A stretch of DNA of 64,000 nt from Viscum album (GCA_963277665.1 OY728120.1:946293195-946357194); one strand, 5' to 3'; shown: positions 47,516 through 59,640, counted from the first letter of the stretch. Translations and numbers: made by a program. Notes: generated from the sequence alone by a model not told the origin.

Positions 47516-48989
47516 TCCAATAGCTTACTATTTTTCTAGTTTTTCTAGTTTCCTACAGTTTCTCCCCTTTAGCATTTTATTTGACATAAAATGAGTTCAA
47601 TAAAATATTTAATGGGTTTTGATCCATTTCAAAGTGTATTTATCTTCTAAAAACATGAATCTTCCTCTAACATCCAAAACACATGGTCTTGGTTAGGATT
47701 ATCCTTTAATAGATAAACAAATTCCATTCCCATTGTTGGTTTAGGATCTGGAATTTATGAATTTTAGATACTCTCTTCTTTATATGCACCAATTTTCTCT
47801 TGGTTCACCCCAAAACTTTCTTCCCTAAGGAGTCGTATGTTGTGGTGTATCATTTGGATCACGTTTCCCTAGAGGCTTCTTCTTACTGCTTGCACACCCC
47901 CTTTTTTGGTGCAATAAGGAAGTGATGATCATCTATTCATGGTGGTAGGGATTCCTTCATCTCTCTTTCAATTTGGTATCATGTGCGGTGGGTTTATTAA
48001 TTTATCCCTAATTAATATAGCATAATACAAAATACATATTGATTATTAAATCAGTTTAAATATCAACATGAGGGGATAGGGGAAAGTGACTTATGTTTTT
48101 CTTTTTTTATTTGCTGATATTGTGATTTGTATGGGATATATGTATACTAAAAATCATGGCTATTGATGTTCTTTGTGTGTGCACCTATGATGTATTTTGA
48201 ATTCTTGTTATTGGTATTCTATTGAAATTATTTATACAATTATATATGAATATTTTTAAGGATATACACTTGGATAATAAATGCATTCCCCAAGATCAAA
48301 CTCTTTTCATTTATAAACAAAAAAGTTAACAAGTTTAATTAAATAATAGATGAATTTTTAAATCTGAATATGTTTTGTTTAGTTTTCATGATGGTATGGT
48401 TGTGAGAACTATTATGTGTTGTGGGGTGGTTCGGAAGGTATAATGAAATCCTAGGTTGAGAGATTGATTGATTATGGAATAGATAGGTAGTGTTGTGCAG
48501 CAGGGTAGCGATCGAGTTGTGCTATGTTGTGCTTTCCCAAGTGCCTTTAGGATGGGATGTACTGTGATTTCCTAGGTGTATTCAGGATGAGGTTTGGTTT
48601 GTGTCCCAAGTGTCTACGGGTGGGACGTGACATGGTATGTAGCCGAGGAGTCTATAGGCAGGATGTGGCTGTGAGGCCTATGTGTGTGCAGGATGGATGT
48701 GTTGAGCTTCATTTCCCCAGGTGATGAGACTATTTGTGAGGCCCAAGTGTGTGCGGGTGGGTTGTGATGTGATACTTTTGGAAGAGGCAACAGGTAAGTG
48801 GTGCCGAGTACCCTATCATCGATGTGGTTACTATATTACTTTACTTGAATTTTTTTATTTGGTGAGCATGCCTTGGTGAGGTGGTGATGGTTAGTATTCC
48901 ATGTTTGGTGTTGTTGGGACAACCGTTTTCTCACAAGAGCATTAGTATGCTTCTCTCACTTATTCATGAGAGACTTTAGTTTTTTCTAC

Positions 48990-49012
48990 TGAGTATAATT
49001 GTATACCCACCC
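48990..49012 (+). promoter_or_regulatory. Conserved LTR hairpin motif (family E 5' LTR)
   Basis: TGAGTAT AATTGT ATACCCA then CCC: 6 of 7 stem pairs kept, 6-base loop, about 410 bases before the LTR end, as in the solo LTR. Confidence 0.6.
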
Positions 49013-49421
49013 TAAGTATATAAAACCATTTTCAGGTTTCTAGGAGGATTAAGTGGACCATGATGGACTTTATTAGCTCAGACTATGGTACAATTTCTAT
49101 GTCACTTCATAGCCTTATTCATGTTATTTACTTTGGATTTTTTATTGCATCTGTGATAGTTTTATTTTAAACATGCATGTGGTATGGATTTTGGATTTAT
49201 TTTATATATATGTCTTTGAGTTATTTTGAGGTTGATGCATCTTATCGCTTGATATCATTTTTATATAAAGGGTAATGATTATTATATTGTGATATCATTG
49301 TAACCTCCATGATAGTTTCCACCTCAGGGCCTACTAGAGGTGGGACTCGAAATTCATTATCTTTATTCCTTCATTTATAGCTTAGGAGGGGTATATTTAG
49401 AGGGATGGGGTGATGATAGAA

Positions 49422-49433
49422 TGATATTAGAGG
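49422..49433 (+). promoter_or_regulatory. Primer binding site of family E element (decayed)
   Basis: TGATATTAGAGG, compared with TGGTATCAGAGC; differences are mainly transitions. Position directly after the LTR supports the call. Confidence 0.65.
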
Positions 49434-50900
49434 AAGGTTGAGAGATAGGATGAATATTTGAGTTAGGAAGATTGAGGATTGCATGGGATTGGTAGGGAAA
49501 CAATGTTAGATGATCTTGGTATGTGACATAGGACATAGAAGATAGGCTATCACATGAGATTTAATAGCCCCCATGATTCAATGAAAGGACCATGACCCTA
49601 CTGAATAACCAAGTGAGACCACACCATTTTCAGTGTAGAGACCCTAGGAAAGGTATATTCATCATAATGAATTATGTTATTGTCTAAATTGGGTTGTTTT
49701 TGGTAATTTGAAATGCATAAAAAAAAGAGATAAATGAATATTAAATAAAATTCCATACTACTTATGCATAAGAGTTCCTTGTTTACCTTTTCACCTATGG
49801 AACTCTGTTGTCGTCCACCTGTGGGTTAGTCAGTTGTGGATCACTAGGACAATCCGGTTGATTAGCAGAGTATTGATCCAATAGAGAATTGATCCAGTGG
49901 GGGAGGACAACCAGTGGTAGAGAAAGTTATGTAATTTACAACAATAGACCTTGGGATAATACGAGGGAAGTGTCTCAGACATGAAGATGGAGATCTAGCT
50001 CGAAGTGCTTGGGATAAACTTTAGTTTGATTTGGGATCTGAAAGAGTACTAAGTTCCTTTAGCAGTGAGATAGATGTGGGGATCTATGTGTAAGTGGTGG
50101 ATGTTGTACCTAGGGTAGAGGAAGGAGGCTAATGTTTTTTGGGTCAATTTCAAGACGGAGTTCCGAGCATAGTTCCTTTCATCCACCATAAAGGCTGAGA
50201 AGAGACAAGAGTTACTCTCTTTCCAGTAGAAGAGTATGTTCGAATGGGAGATTGGGATGAAGTTCAAGGTCTTACTTTATTTTTACGTAGAACAATTTCT
50301 TAATGAGGAGTCTCATGCGAGATTCTTGGAGGAGGCACTTCGTCCTTCTATCCAGTAGGTGGTTACCCCCTTTACCTTGCTAAAATACATGGAGGTCCAG
50401 AAAAAGGTAGAAGTGATCATGAGGATGCACTTGTGGGGAGGTCTACCATGAGAGGGGATCTAGAAGGGTTCTTAAATAGGTAGGGTTACCAAAAGTAGGC
50501 CTTATGTTCCATGGACATTCAAGGTTTTGACCGATAGGGAGCCACCCTCTTCAGTTTTCAATTCAACCATCTGGTCCTTGAGCCTTTTCCATGGAATTAG
50601 GGACAATGTGTTTCTTTTATGCGGTTTTAGGTTATCTTTAGAATCATCATCCATTGGAAATTATAGGTCATTTTTGTGGGAGTGGATAGGTTTCGTGCCA
50701 TCCTCTATAGCAGTTGACGGATAGGTTGTTTCAACAACAGGGATAATCGGATCATTCTACACCAAGGGGAGATAAAGTAGGTAGAGTCCAGACTTAGGGT
50801 GTTCCTTAGGGGTCTTGACCCAGGTGTGGTCACAGAGGTGGTCATCAGTAGAGGGGAAGAGAAGTTGGGCATGGTCAGTTTCACACTGTAGAGGCAACCG
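49434..50900 (+). pseudogene. Probable gag region of family E element (badly decayed)
   Basis: Located between PBS and protease, where gag belongs. A piece near 50280-50360 reads FYVEQFLNEESHARFLEEAL and RPSIQ, similar to the gypsy capsid pattern (F..L.......RFL.GLRPSI). No zinc knuckle could be seen. The call rests mostly on position. Confidence 0.5.
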
Positions 50901-50904
50901 TTCT

Positions 50905-51035
50905 AATGGGGTCAGAGATAGAGGTACGATCAGTCTATTTAGTACCCTTGCTTGTGCCTTATTTGATTCAAGATCTTCACCCTCCTTTGTTTCACCTAGT
51001 ATATCCCATGCCTTGGGAATAGAAATATAAGGGAT
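50905..51035 (+). pseudogene. Aspartic protease relic of family E element
   Basis: GTISLFSTLACALFDSRSSP followed by SFVSPSISHALGI matches the gypsy protease core (G.......A..LFDSGS.HSFVS..FA..LGI). The active-site DSG has become DSR. The region 51036-51500 continues in broken frames as the protease-RT connection. Confidence 0.8.
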
Positions 51036-51499
51036 TCCCATTCCCTTGGAATTGATTACACCATTTGGAGGTCCAAACAGCCTGTTTGATGTGTGTCAGA
51101 GATATAGACTGATTATGGGACTACATCAGTCCCATGGGGAACTTTTATTGCTATAGATGAAACCATACAGTGTCATTCTCAATATTTACTAGCTGTATCC
51201 TATGATTGGGGTTATAAAATTCTTTCATATAAGAGATTTGTTTTCTTATATGGATATCCAGTGAGTGGATTTCATTGGCGAGGGGGGTTTCTAGGTGGGC
51301 AGTTGGTGTACAGAGGCTCTTCTTTCCTTGTTAGATGAGCTTTCAGTATAATTGATGGATGTTGGGATGGTTAAGTTTTCCAATTTTTTTGGGGAATTCA
51401 TGGATTTTTTCCTCAAGGAGGTTGTGACCCTACCCCTTGACATAACACTGAGTTCAGGATATACTTATTTCCTGATGCTTGTGGGATATTGATTTATCC

Positions 51500-52060
51500 T
51501 TATCAGATAAAAGCTTTGGAGTTGCAGGAGTTGAAGATATAGAAAGATGATCAGATGAAGAAGGGATTTATCTGTCCCAATGTATCACCATGGAGTACTC
51601 TAATGTTGTTTTCAAAGAAGGAAGATGGTGGTCTGAGGTATTTAATAGACAACCATAGGTTAAATCAGATGATGGTAAAAAACCGTTATCCTCTCTTGAG
51701 AATATATGATCTTTTTAACCAGCTAAGAGGGGCATACTAGTTTTCTAAGATTGATATGCAGTCTAGATATCACCATTGAGGGTGAATGTGGGTGATATCC
51801 TAAATATTGATTTTAGATGTAGATATGGGAACTTTGAGTTTATAGTCACGTAGTTCGGTGTTATGAACAGTCCAATATTGTTTATGGGACTTATGAACTC
51901 CGTATTTCATGAGTTCTTAGACTGGTTCATCATCCAATTTGTTGATGACATCCTGATCTACTCAAAGTCAGTGGAGGAACATACCAAACATCTCATGACT
52001 ATTTTTCAGGTCCTTCTATGACAAGAATACATATTAAAATCTATCTAATTGCATGTTCTA
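51500..52060 (+). pseudogene. Reverse transcriptase relic of family E element
   Basis: KKGFICPNVSPWSTLMLFSK then EDGGLRYLIDNHRLN and MMVKNRYPLLRIYDLFNQLR (51555-51740) match gypsy RT blocks 1-3. FSKIDMQSRYHH follows after a stop. The catalytic box FVDDILIYSKS is intact at 51938 onward, preceded by relics of the PF.LTNAP block. At least three stops and one shift. Confidence 0.9.
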
Positions 52061-52099
52061 TACATGATAGGTGCATTTCCTTGGGCATGTGGTTTCTCG

Positions 52100-52700
52100 A
52101 CAGGGTGTAATAGTGGACCCATCTAAGGTTGAGGTTCTTGTTTGATTGAAATCACCCAATACTGGGGAAGAGGATCACAATTTTCTTAGTCTGGAAGGCT
52201 ATTACTAGAATTTTTTACCTGATTTCTCTTGATTTATAGCTTCATTGATTTCCTTGACAATGAAATTTCAAGATTTTCTGTGGAGTGAGAATTTCTAGGA
52301 AGCATTCATCTATCTGAAGGGGAGGATGGTCAGTGCTCTAGTGATCTTTTTGGAAGAGGAAGTGGTGATGTTTGAGGTGTTTGGTGATGCTTCCAGTATG
52401 GGATTGGGATATGTCTTGATGAAAAAACATGTAATGATCTCTTATGGGTCTAGAAATATATGTCCCCATGAGTGTAACTATGCCACCCATGATCTAGAGC
52501 TAACATCGGTCGTGTTTGTACTAAATTTGTAGCGATAATAACTCATTTGGGAGCACATTATGTTCTTCACGAATCACAAGAGCTTGAGGTATGTCTTTTC
52601 CCAGTGTGATATGAACTTGAGACAATGTAGGTGGGTTATGTTTCTTTAGGATTATGATTTTGAGATCTTTTACACCTCATGAAGGGGGAATTTAATGGAT
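52100..52700 (+). pseudogene. RNase H relic of family E element
   Basis: MFEVFGDASSMGLGYVLMKK then ISYGSRNICPHECNYATHDLE and LTSVVFVLNL (52326-52532), then FTNHKSLRYVF and LRQCRWVMFL.DYDFEI (to about 52670). These match gypsy RNase H including DAS, the E of HDLE and DH-to-NH in 'T.HKSL'. The RT thumb/connection region lies at 52100-52320. Confidence 0.88.
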
Positions 52701-52969
52701 GATGATTTGAGAAATAAGTCACAAAATAAGGTTGTTTGGGAATCTACGGATGCTTGTAAGACAATAGAGGAGTTGGAAACCTTACACTTGCATGCAAGGG
52801 TAGAAAATAGTAGGGGATGTTTATTTCCGATGAAGGTGTACTCTTCTATAATCTAGTAGGTGAAGGAGTCTCAGTAGGGGGACTTAGAGGAAGAGGTGAT
52901 GCATGATCGCATTGACCATGGTGATGCTCTGTAGGGATGGTTAGAAGATGGTCAGAATCTGATGTTATT

Positions 52970-53640
52970 ATGTGGGAGGCTATTTTCTCTAGTGGAAATG
53001 CATGAGGGAGTCCTCTGTGAGTTTCATATCTCACCCTTGGTAGTACATCTAGGGGTTTCAAAGATGTAACATGGATTCAGGATGAATTTCTAGTATCCCG
53101 AGATAAAGTGGAAAATGGTACAGTTTGCGGAGAGGTGTTTAGTGTGCCAGTAGGTGAAGGCTGATCACCGTGTTCTCGGTGGTTTTTTTCAACCCTTGAA
53201 TGTACCCGAGTGGAAGTGGGATTAAATATAAATGGAGTTTTTTATAGGGTTACCAATGGATCAGGGAGGCTACGATGATATCTGGGTAGTAGTGGATTGG
53301 ATGATGAAATAGAACCACTTCTTAGTGATCAATGAGTTAATCATAGTGGATTCCTTAGAAAATATTTATGTGAATGAGGTGGTGTGGATTTAGGGAATTA
53401 CAGGATATATTATCTCAGATCAGGATACATGTTTTACCTTACAGGACTTTAAGGGACTATAGCAAGATTTTTTCACTCAGTTACTCCTCAACACATCCTT
53501 CCACCCTCAGATATATGTGCAGATAAAACAGACTTTCCAAATGTTAGAGGATATGTAGCGAGCATGCATCATGGAATTTGGAGGATCTTGGGAATGAAAC
53601 TTTCCCTTAGAATCTATTTAGGAAAATAATATCTATCACT
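52970..53640 (+). pseudogene. Integrase zinc domain and catalytic core relic of family E element
   Basis: HEGVLCEFHISPLVVHLGVSK-like pieces around 53000-53065 hold the zinc-domain histidines, and CLVCQ at about 53139 the cysteines. Then EFFIGLPMDQGGYDDIWVVV (first Asp nearby), WMMK.NHFLVIN, ISDQDTCFTLQDFKGL (about 53415-53460, second Asp), and TSFHPQIYVQIKQTFQMLED (third Glu region). Stops interrupt the frame repeatedly. Confidence 0.85.
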
Positions 53641-53699
53641 CTTCCATTTTCATTTCTCCATTCTAATCCTTTTACGGATGACCGCTACATTCATTTTTT

Positions 53700-54285
53700 T
53701 GTTGGATAGAGGTTGGGGGGTCAACTTTTTTTGGAATCAAGGTTGTGTAGAGCATAATAGAGAAGGTTTATCTTGTTTGTGAGATGATTAATGTAGAGAA
53801 AGAAGAAAATAAGTCATATTTCAATCACAGAATAAAGCCCTTGGAGTTAGAGGTTAGGGACCACATGTTCTTGAAGGTTTCCCCTTGACATGAGAAGAAG
53901 AGGTTTGGTAGAGGGAATAATATTTCTCCCAGGTTCATAGAACCCTTCGAGGTGTTCAGATGAGTTGGAAAGGTGTCATACTAGTTGGCATTTCCAACAC
54001 AACTGTAGAGGATACATGAAGTCTTCTATGTCCTCCAACTTCATTAGAATCTTCATGATGAATCCCATTTCATTGGATGGGGAGAGTTGGATATCGAAGA
54101 TGATGCGGCGTATTTGGAGTGACCCATAGATATCCAGGATTGTCTAGAGAAGCTGCTATATGGACAAACCATTCCTTTGGTTCACGTGTTGTGGAGGCAT
54201 GGTGGCCTGGAGTAGATTACTTGTGAACAAGAAGCACAAGTACATGTCCAGTACCCAAAGTTGTTTTTAGTTTTTATCAGTTCAT
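53700..54285 (+). pseudogene. Integrase C-terminal and chromodomain-like tail of family E element
   Basis: Broken frames contain GTTCS/ RFPLDMRR and SRCSDELERCHTSW (remnant of the GPF.I..+.G..AY+L block), and at the end IPLVHVLWRHGGLE followed by EQEAQVHVQYPKLF. The latter resembles the chromodomain-like tail of plant gypsy elements (VLWR.GG.EEATWE.E...R..YP.LF). Confidence 0.7.
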
Positions 54286-54889
54286 TTTTCCTTGTGATGT
54301 TATGTTTAAATGTTGTTTGATATGAGATGATTTATTTCCTTATTCCCTGATGTGTGATAAAGTCCTGACATGTGAAATATAGAGGACCTGATTCCTAATC
54401 GAGATGCATTAATTGAGAGGCGATTAAACCCGCACAGGTGAGTTAGTGTCGCCCAAAGAGGATAATATCTTAACATAGAGGATGGAATTACCTGGATCCT
54501 ATTTATAGACAGTGTTTTTTTCCTTGTGTGGTGTTACTTCTAGTCGGTTGGGTTACCAAATGTTAGAGGAGGTGTTATTGGATGTTGAAGTCTCACTCCT
54601 GCTTCAGAACAATACAACTGGTTTATCTTGTAACTTTGATGTGTTTAGTTGTTAGCATCATTTCAAGTGTAGTGAGATCCTTAAGAGGTATCACATGGAG
54701 TGGTATTTCGGACCCCTCTTTTCCTTATAGGGTTGGTTTTAAATTCTCGAGGATGGGAATAATTTTAAAGGTATCTGATGTAGTTTCTCAGAACACTCTG
54801 GTCCATTACTTTGTGAAAATACAGTGTTTGAGGTGTTCTGGGAAATCACAGTGACTAATTTTAAGATTTTTCCAAAAATCCAGTATTCC

Positions 54890-55290
54890 AATGGTTACTT
54901 GCCTAGTGGTGAGTTGCAATGGTGACTCACGATGGTGAGTTAGGACCAGTGTATCCAGAATGGTGAGTAAAAACAGAGACTCACACTGGTGAATCGCAAC
55001 AGTGAGTCACTAACGATAAGTTACGATGGTAGGTAACCAATAGCGAGTCATCTGATAGTGGCTCATACAATGGTGAGTCACCCAATGATGAATCATCCAC
55101 CGGTGACTCATACAATGGTGATTCATCCAATAGTGATTCATCCACTGATGACTCATCTAATGGTGAGTCACCCAATGGTGACTCATCCACCAGTGACTTG
55201 TCTAATGGTGAGTCACCCAACGGTGACTCATCCAAAAGTAGCTCATCCACTGGTAGCTCACACCAGTGACTCATCCACTAGTGATTCCTT
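54890..55290. repeat. 15-bp minisatellite in family E 3' LTR
   Basis: Same unit as in the 5' LTR (GGTGAGTCACCCAAT / GGTGACTCATCCACC), clean from about 55060 to 55270. The order of unit variants differs from that in the 5' LTR, so the two arrays have changed independently since insertion. Confidence 0.9.
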
Positions 55291-56329
55291 TCAAATAGTT
55301 TTCCATTTTTCAAGTGTTTCCAGTTTCCTATAGTTTCTCTCCTTTAACATTTTATTTGACGTAAAATTAGTTTAATACCGTATTTAATGGTTTTGGAGCC
55401 TTTTAAAAGCATATCTATCTTCTAAAAACCTGAAGCTTCCTTTGACTTCCTAACCATGCGATCTTGGTCAATATCCACCTTCAACGGCTTTTATAAAAAT
55501 ACCATCCCCCTAGTGATTTAGGAACCGGCCTTTCTATAGCTGATATCTTCTCTTCCTTTTATTCTCTAATTTTCACTTGGTGCACCCCGACATTTCTTTC
55601 CTAAGGAGTCATACCTTGCGGTGTAGCATTTGGATCGCATTTCCCTAGAGGCTTCTTCCTACTTCTTGAATGCCACCTATTTTGGAACAATAAGGAAGTA
55701 CTGATCATATGTTCTCCAAGGTAGGGATTCCTTCATCTCTCTTTTAATTTTTTATCATGTGGTGTGGGTGTATCAATGTGTCCCTTATGAAGATAGTATA
55801 ATACCAAATAAATAAAGATGATTAAATCAGTTTAATGATTGACATGCAGGGCTGGGGGAAAGCGACTTATATTCTTCTTTGTTATCTATTGATATTTTGA
55901 TCTGTATGGGCTATATGCCTACTGAAAGCCATGGCCGTTGATGGTATTTGTGTGTGCACATGTGATGGATTGTGAAAGATTTTTGTTGTTGTTTTTAATT
56001 ATTTTAAACAATTATATATGAATATTTTTATCGACTTACCCTCAGCTAATAAATGAATTCCCCAAGATAAAACCATTTTCTATGATAACATCTGAATTTA
56101 ATAAGTGGAATTAAAGAATAGATGACTTATTAAATATGAATATTTTTTGTTTTTTTGTGTGTTTTGGGGTGGTTTTGAGCATTGTTATTTTCTGGGGTGT
56201 TTCAGAAGGCGTAATGGAATCTAATGTTGAGAGACTGATTTCTTGTTGAATGGATGAACAATGTTGTGAAGTTGGGATATGATCAGGATGTGATAAGTTG
56301 TGTTACTTAGTGTGGCTGTGAGTTGGGAG

Positions 56330-57030
56330 TTTACTCTGTTGAGAGGATGGATTGAGCAGAATGAGTTTGAAAAATGATGATGGCAATGGTCAGTATGGGT
56401 AATTCTCCAAGAGTTTCTCCAGGAGGTTCATGCAGAAAGCTTCACCCTGTGTCTCGGGATCAATGTGTGTTACGAGTGTTAAATGGAGGGGAAATATTAA
56501 GTGGGTTAATTTACCGTATATCTTCCTCCTCTGTGTATCTTGTGATCTATGTCTTGTTGTGTTCTATACTTGGTAGTTTCCATGATAGTGATAGAATGAA
56601 TAAGTGAATAGTTAATGAAGAACAAAAATTGGTTAATTGAATTTCATGGGTGTATAAATATATTTTGTGTAATTTTGTGAAGTGGCTTTCATTTATCAAA
56701 ATTATATGTGACCATCATTAATATTGATAACTAAATTTATAGGTTGCATCAATTTTGGAATTTTTATGGGGTGGTTGGTTTTTTTGGAAACCCATAGGTT
56801 GGGCTTGAGTGTTTGGTATTATAAATGTATACTTGTATTTTCCTTGTTATCTGTATACACAACTCAACCTAGTTAAGAACCATGTTCCAAACACCCCATT
56901 ATCACGGGGAGTGTGTCCTTCCCAAAAATCCTGGTGGGAGTGTTGATGGATGGCCACCCACTGTTCCCTACTCTATCTTCTAGGCGGTGACAGACCAAGA
57001 TTCTCTGGGTAGGTTGTGGTTATGGGGCCC
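56330..57030. repeat. Extra segment in family E 3' LTR, missing from the 5' LTR
   Basis: Sequence between the 'GAAGGCGTAATGGAATCTAATGTTGAGAGA' block and the 'CTAGGTGTCT.GAGGATGAGATG' block has no counterpart in the 5' LTR (48440-48560). It includes an open frame of 77 codons (56374-56607) without any domain. It may be an insertion here or a deletion in the 5' LTR. Confidence 0.6.
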
Positions 57031-57556
57031 AGGTGTGTGCAAATTATTTTTTCTTTCCTAGGTGTCTTGAGGATGAGATGTGTTGTGCTTTACCATGTGT
57101 CTTCAATATGAGTTGTGGTTTTTGGACTAGGTGTCTACGGGTGGGATGTGATGTGGTACGTGGCCTAGGTGTCTATAGGCGGGATGTGGTTGTGTGGCCC
57201 AAGTGTGTGTGAGTGGGATGTGTTGAGCTTCATTTTCCTAAGTGATGGAAATATTTATGAGGCCCAGGTTTGTGTGGGTGGGTTTTGATGTGATACTTTT
57301 GGAAGAAGTGGGAGCACCGGGATGTTTTCCCTTAGGGTGTGAGAGTGGATAATCAGTAGAAAAGTGGTACGGGGCACCCTATCATCGGTGTGATTAATAT
57401 ATTACATTACTTGACTCGTGTTATTTGGTGATAATTCCTTGGTGAGGTAAGTATGGTTAGTATGCCTTGTTAGGTGTTGTTGGTCCTATTCTTTTCTCAC
57501 GGGATCCATATTATGTCTCTCTCACTTATACACAATAGACCTAGGGTTTTCCTACT

Positions 57557-57579
57557 GATTATACTTCTATGCTCACCCT
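57557..57579 (+). promoter_or_regulatory. Conserved LTR hairpin motif (family E 3' LTR)
   Basis: TGATTAT ACTTCT ATGCTCA then CCC; stem weakened by one mismatch and one G-T pair compared with the solo LTR. Confidence 0.55.
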
Positions 57580-57990
57580 AGATATATAAAACTACTTTCA
57601 TGTTTCTAGGAGGGTTACATGGACCTTGATAAACATTAATAGCTTAGTCTTTGGGACAGTTGTCATGTCTCTTCTTAGCGTTTTTTTGGTTTTTACCTTG
57701 GAGTTTTTATTTCATATGTATCAATTTTATTTTAAACATGCATGTGGTTTGGATTTATTATTTCTTATATATATATTTCTTGGAGTTTTTTTTGTGGTTG
57801 ATGCATCTTATCTCCTGATATCATTTTTTTATAAAGGGTAATTACTCCCATATTGTGATATCTTTGTACCCTTTCTATAGGTCACCACCCTGGGGCCTAC
57901 TAGAGGTGAGACTTGGGGGTCATTATCTCTCTTCCTTCATTGCCATCTCCTGAGGGGCATCTTTGGAGGGAGGGGTGTCATAACATCAAG

Positions 57991-59640
57991 TATGACCAAC
58001 TCCTTTCAAATAAAATTTTCTAGGATTCAAGAATAAAATTGGGTTATCAAGATGTTAAAAACCTTTAAGATCATCAAATCACCATTACACATTATAATGT
58101 AACTTTATTCAATCAAAAAAACTTTTCTTCAACTTCTCCACGAAATATTTCCTACAAATGCATATCGACATATTGACAAAAAATGAATATGAGATAATTT
58201 AGGCACAAAAATATGTACCATATATATATATATATGTTAAAAAATTATAATCTTTTTTATTATTATGAAATTAATAATTAGTTATAATATTAATATTTTT
58301 TTGACCTATGGACATGGGAAAGAAATAATAGAGTCATAGGTCCACTATGGTAATGGTCGAGATCCTAACCATGCACAAAGGACTTCCTTTTAAACATATG
58401 GCTATAGTCAAGTTCTTAAACACAACCATATTTCTTCTTCGACATGCTATATCCATAGTATGGGGCCTAATAATGGCCACAGGCTAGTTGGGACACCCAA
58501 TGGCCATGCTTAGAGACCGAAATTCGGCTATATGGGATTTCTTATGCCCTTTCCATGAGATATAATATTCTTGAACTGGTGTGAAAAACCTATATCCAAG
58601 GTAATTATCCTGACTATGACTATAAGGGAATGTTCGTAGACTAAATTTACATTAATGTTTTTTTGTATAGAGGATGGGTGTCCAATGTTTGTGAAAATAT
58701 TTGGAAAAGATGTGGATTATCTTGTAGTTTAAGATAATTAATTTATTTTGTAATGATTCCACATTCTATGCCATCACCTTTATATGTACTAGTGTCAACT
58801 CAACTGAATCATCTAATCTCTCCCCAAAATATTCCACTCCTACATCCTATACATAATCCACTAGGGAAATAAAATATTAGATGAATTTGAAAAATCAATG
58901 TGGTGAGTGGTAATGTTAAATTCATTTTTAATAAAATTAGAATGTAATTTGTTCAATAAAATATAATATCCCTTAATTGTATTAGAGTTTAAATATTTTT
59001 ATAAATTAGTACATCTTGGAGTTGGGTTGTCATATATGGAAGAAGGTAGTGAATATGCACCATCTTCTATTCAAATTAAACGACTTCAATGGTTTATTCC
59101 TCTAAATAAAATTAGTGGTAGAGATGATCATATTTTTTATTGTCAAATATGGGATAATCATTTAACTTTTTATCTTCTAAAAAGTTGTACATTATTTATC
59201 AAAACCATTTTAATCTCCCACATGTATATCATTTGGAATTTCTGCTTTATGAACCTCTTCTAACGATGTTTAAAAAAGGTTTAATGATAGATCATTAGGT
59301 TGTTACCTCTCATCCTCATCAGGTTATTCATTTACGAATATAGTTTGAAGAAGCTATAGTTATTCTTCAACTTGTTTTTTTATTCACAAGATAAAGATTT
59401 TAACTCCTAAAGAGAAGTGGAAATGATCTTCATTTTATTACTTAGTTATTAATTTATTCAGAAATTTTATTTCACTTGAAACTTTTATTATTTTTCCTCA
59501 TTAGACTCAACATCCAACTACGAATATTAAAAAAAAACTAAAAATTACATCTTGACTAATTAAATAAAATATATAAAATAAAGTTATTTTTTTTTATTTT
59601 TTCAGGAACAAGGCATAAATGATATTGACCTCATTAGAAA
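57991..59640. other. AT-rich stretch, no gene recognised
   Basis: Contains (AT)n near 58218-58235. An open frame 59027-59263 (78 codons, with APSSIQIKRLQWFIPL and GRDDHIFYCQIWDNHLTFYL) looks less random than its neighbours, but I recognise no family and it is flanked by stops. Confidence 0.5.

Larger units (their letters stand above)
47005..49420 (+). repeat. Family E 5' LTR, 2416 bp
   Basis: Starts TGTAATTCCTC and ends near GGGGTGATGATAGA before the PBS. Shared blocks with the 3' LTR: start with 'GTGTTTGAGG', the minisatellite, 'CAGTTTC..CCTTTA.CATTTTATTTGACATAAAAT', 'CTAAGGAGTC.TA..TTG.GGTGTA.CATTTGGATC', the 'GGTGTCTA(C/T)(A)GG.GGGATGTG' region, the hairpin at 48990, and 'GGCCTACTAGAGGTG.GACT.G'. 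Mean divergence is high, so the insertion is old. Confidence 0.88.
47005..57985 (+). mobile_element. Ty3/gypsy retrotransposon, family E, complete outline, coding region decayed
   Basis: 5' LTR 47005-49420, PBS-like TGATATTAGAGG at 49422, gag-pol relics in order protease, RT, RNase H, integrase (50.9-54.3 kb), a purine-rich tract before 54779, and 3' LTR 54779-57985. Flanks are CTAAG (47000-47004) and TCAAG (57986-57990), a possible old 5-bp duplication with two transitions. The order of domains and the motifs are those of Ty3/gypsy. Many in-frame stops of the TAG/TGA type replace expected Trp, Gln and Arg codons, as after methyl-C decay. The solo LTR at 17792-22017 belongs to a related family. 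Confidence 0.88.
54779..57985 (+). repeat. Family E 3' LTR, 3207 bp
   Basis: Starts TGTAGTTTCTC after the purine-rich GGGAATAATTTTAAAGG and ends TGTCATAACA. It is about 790 bp longer than the 5' LTR; most of the excess lies about 56330-57030. A TATA-like TTATAAAAATACC is at 55491. Confidence 0.88.

Noticed and set aside
47206..47594. Repeat proteins on both strands in the family E LTR (also 54981-55333)
   Set aside because: The 15-bp unit is a multiple of three, so all frames without a stop in one unit stay open. The arrays lie in LTR sequence with no start context.
59027..59263. Possible gene fragment (GRDDHIFYCQIWDN)
   Set aside because: Looks somewhat non-random but no family recognised and no continuation on either side; not enough support.
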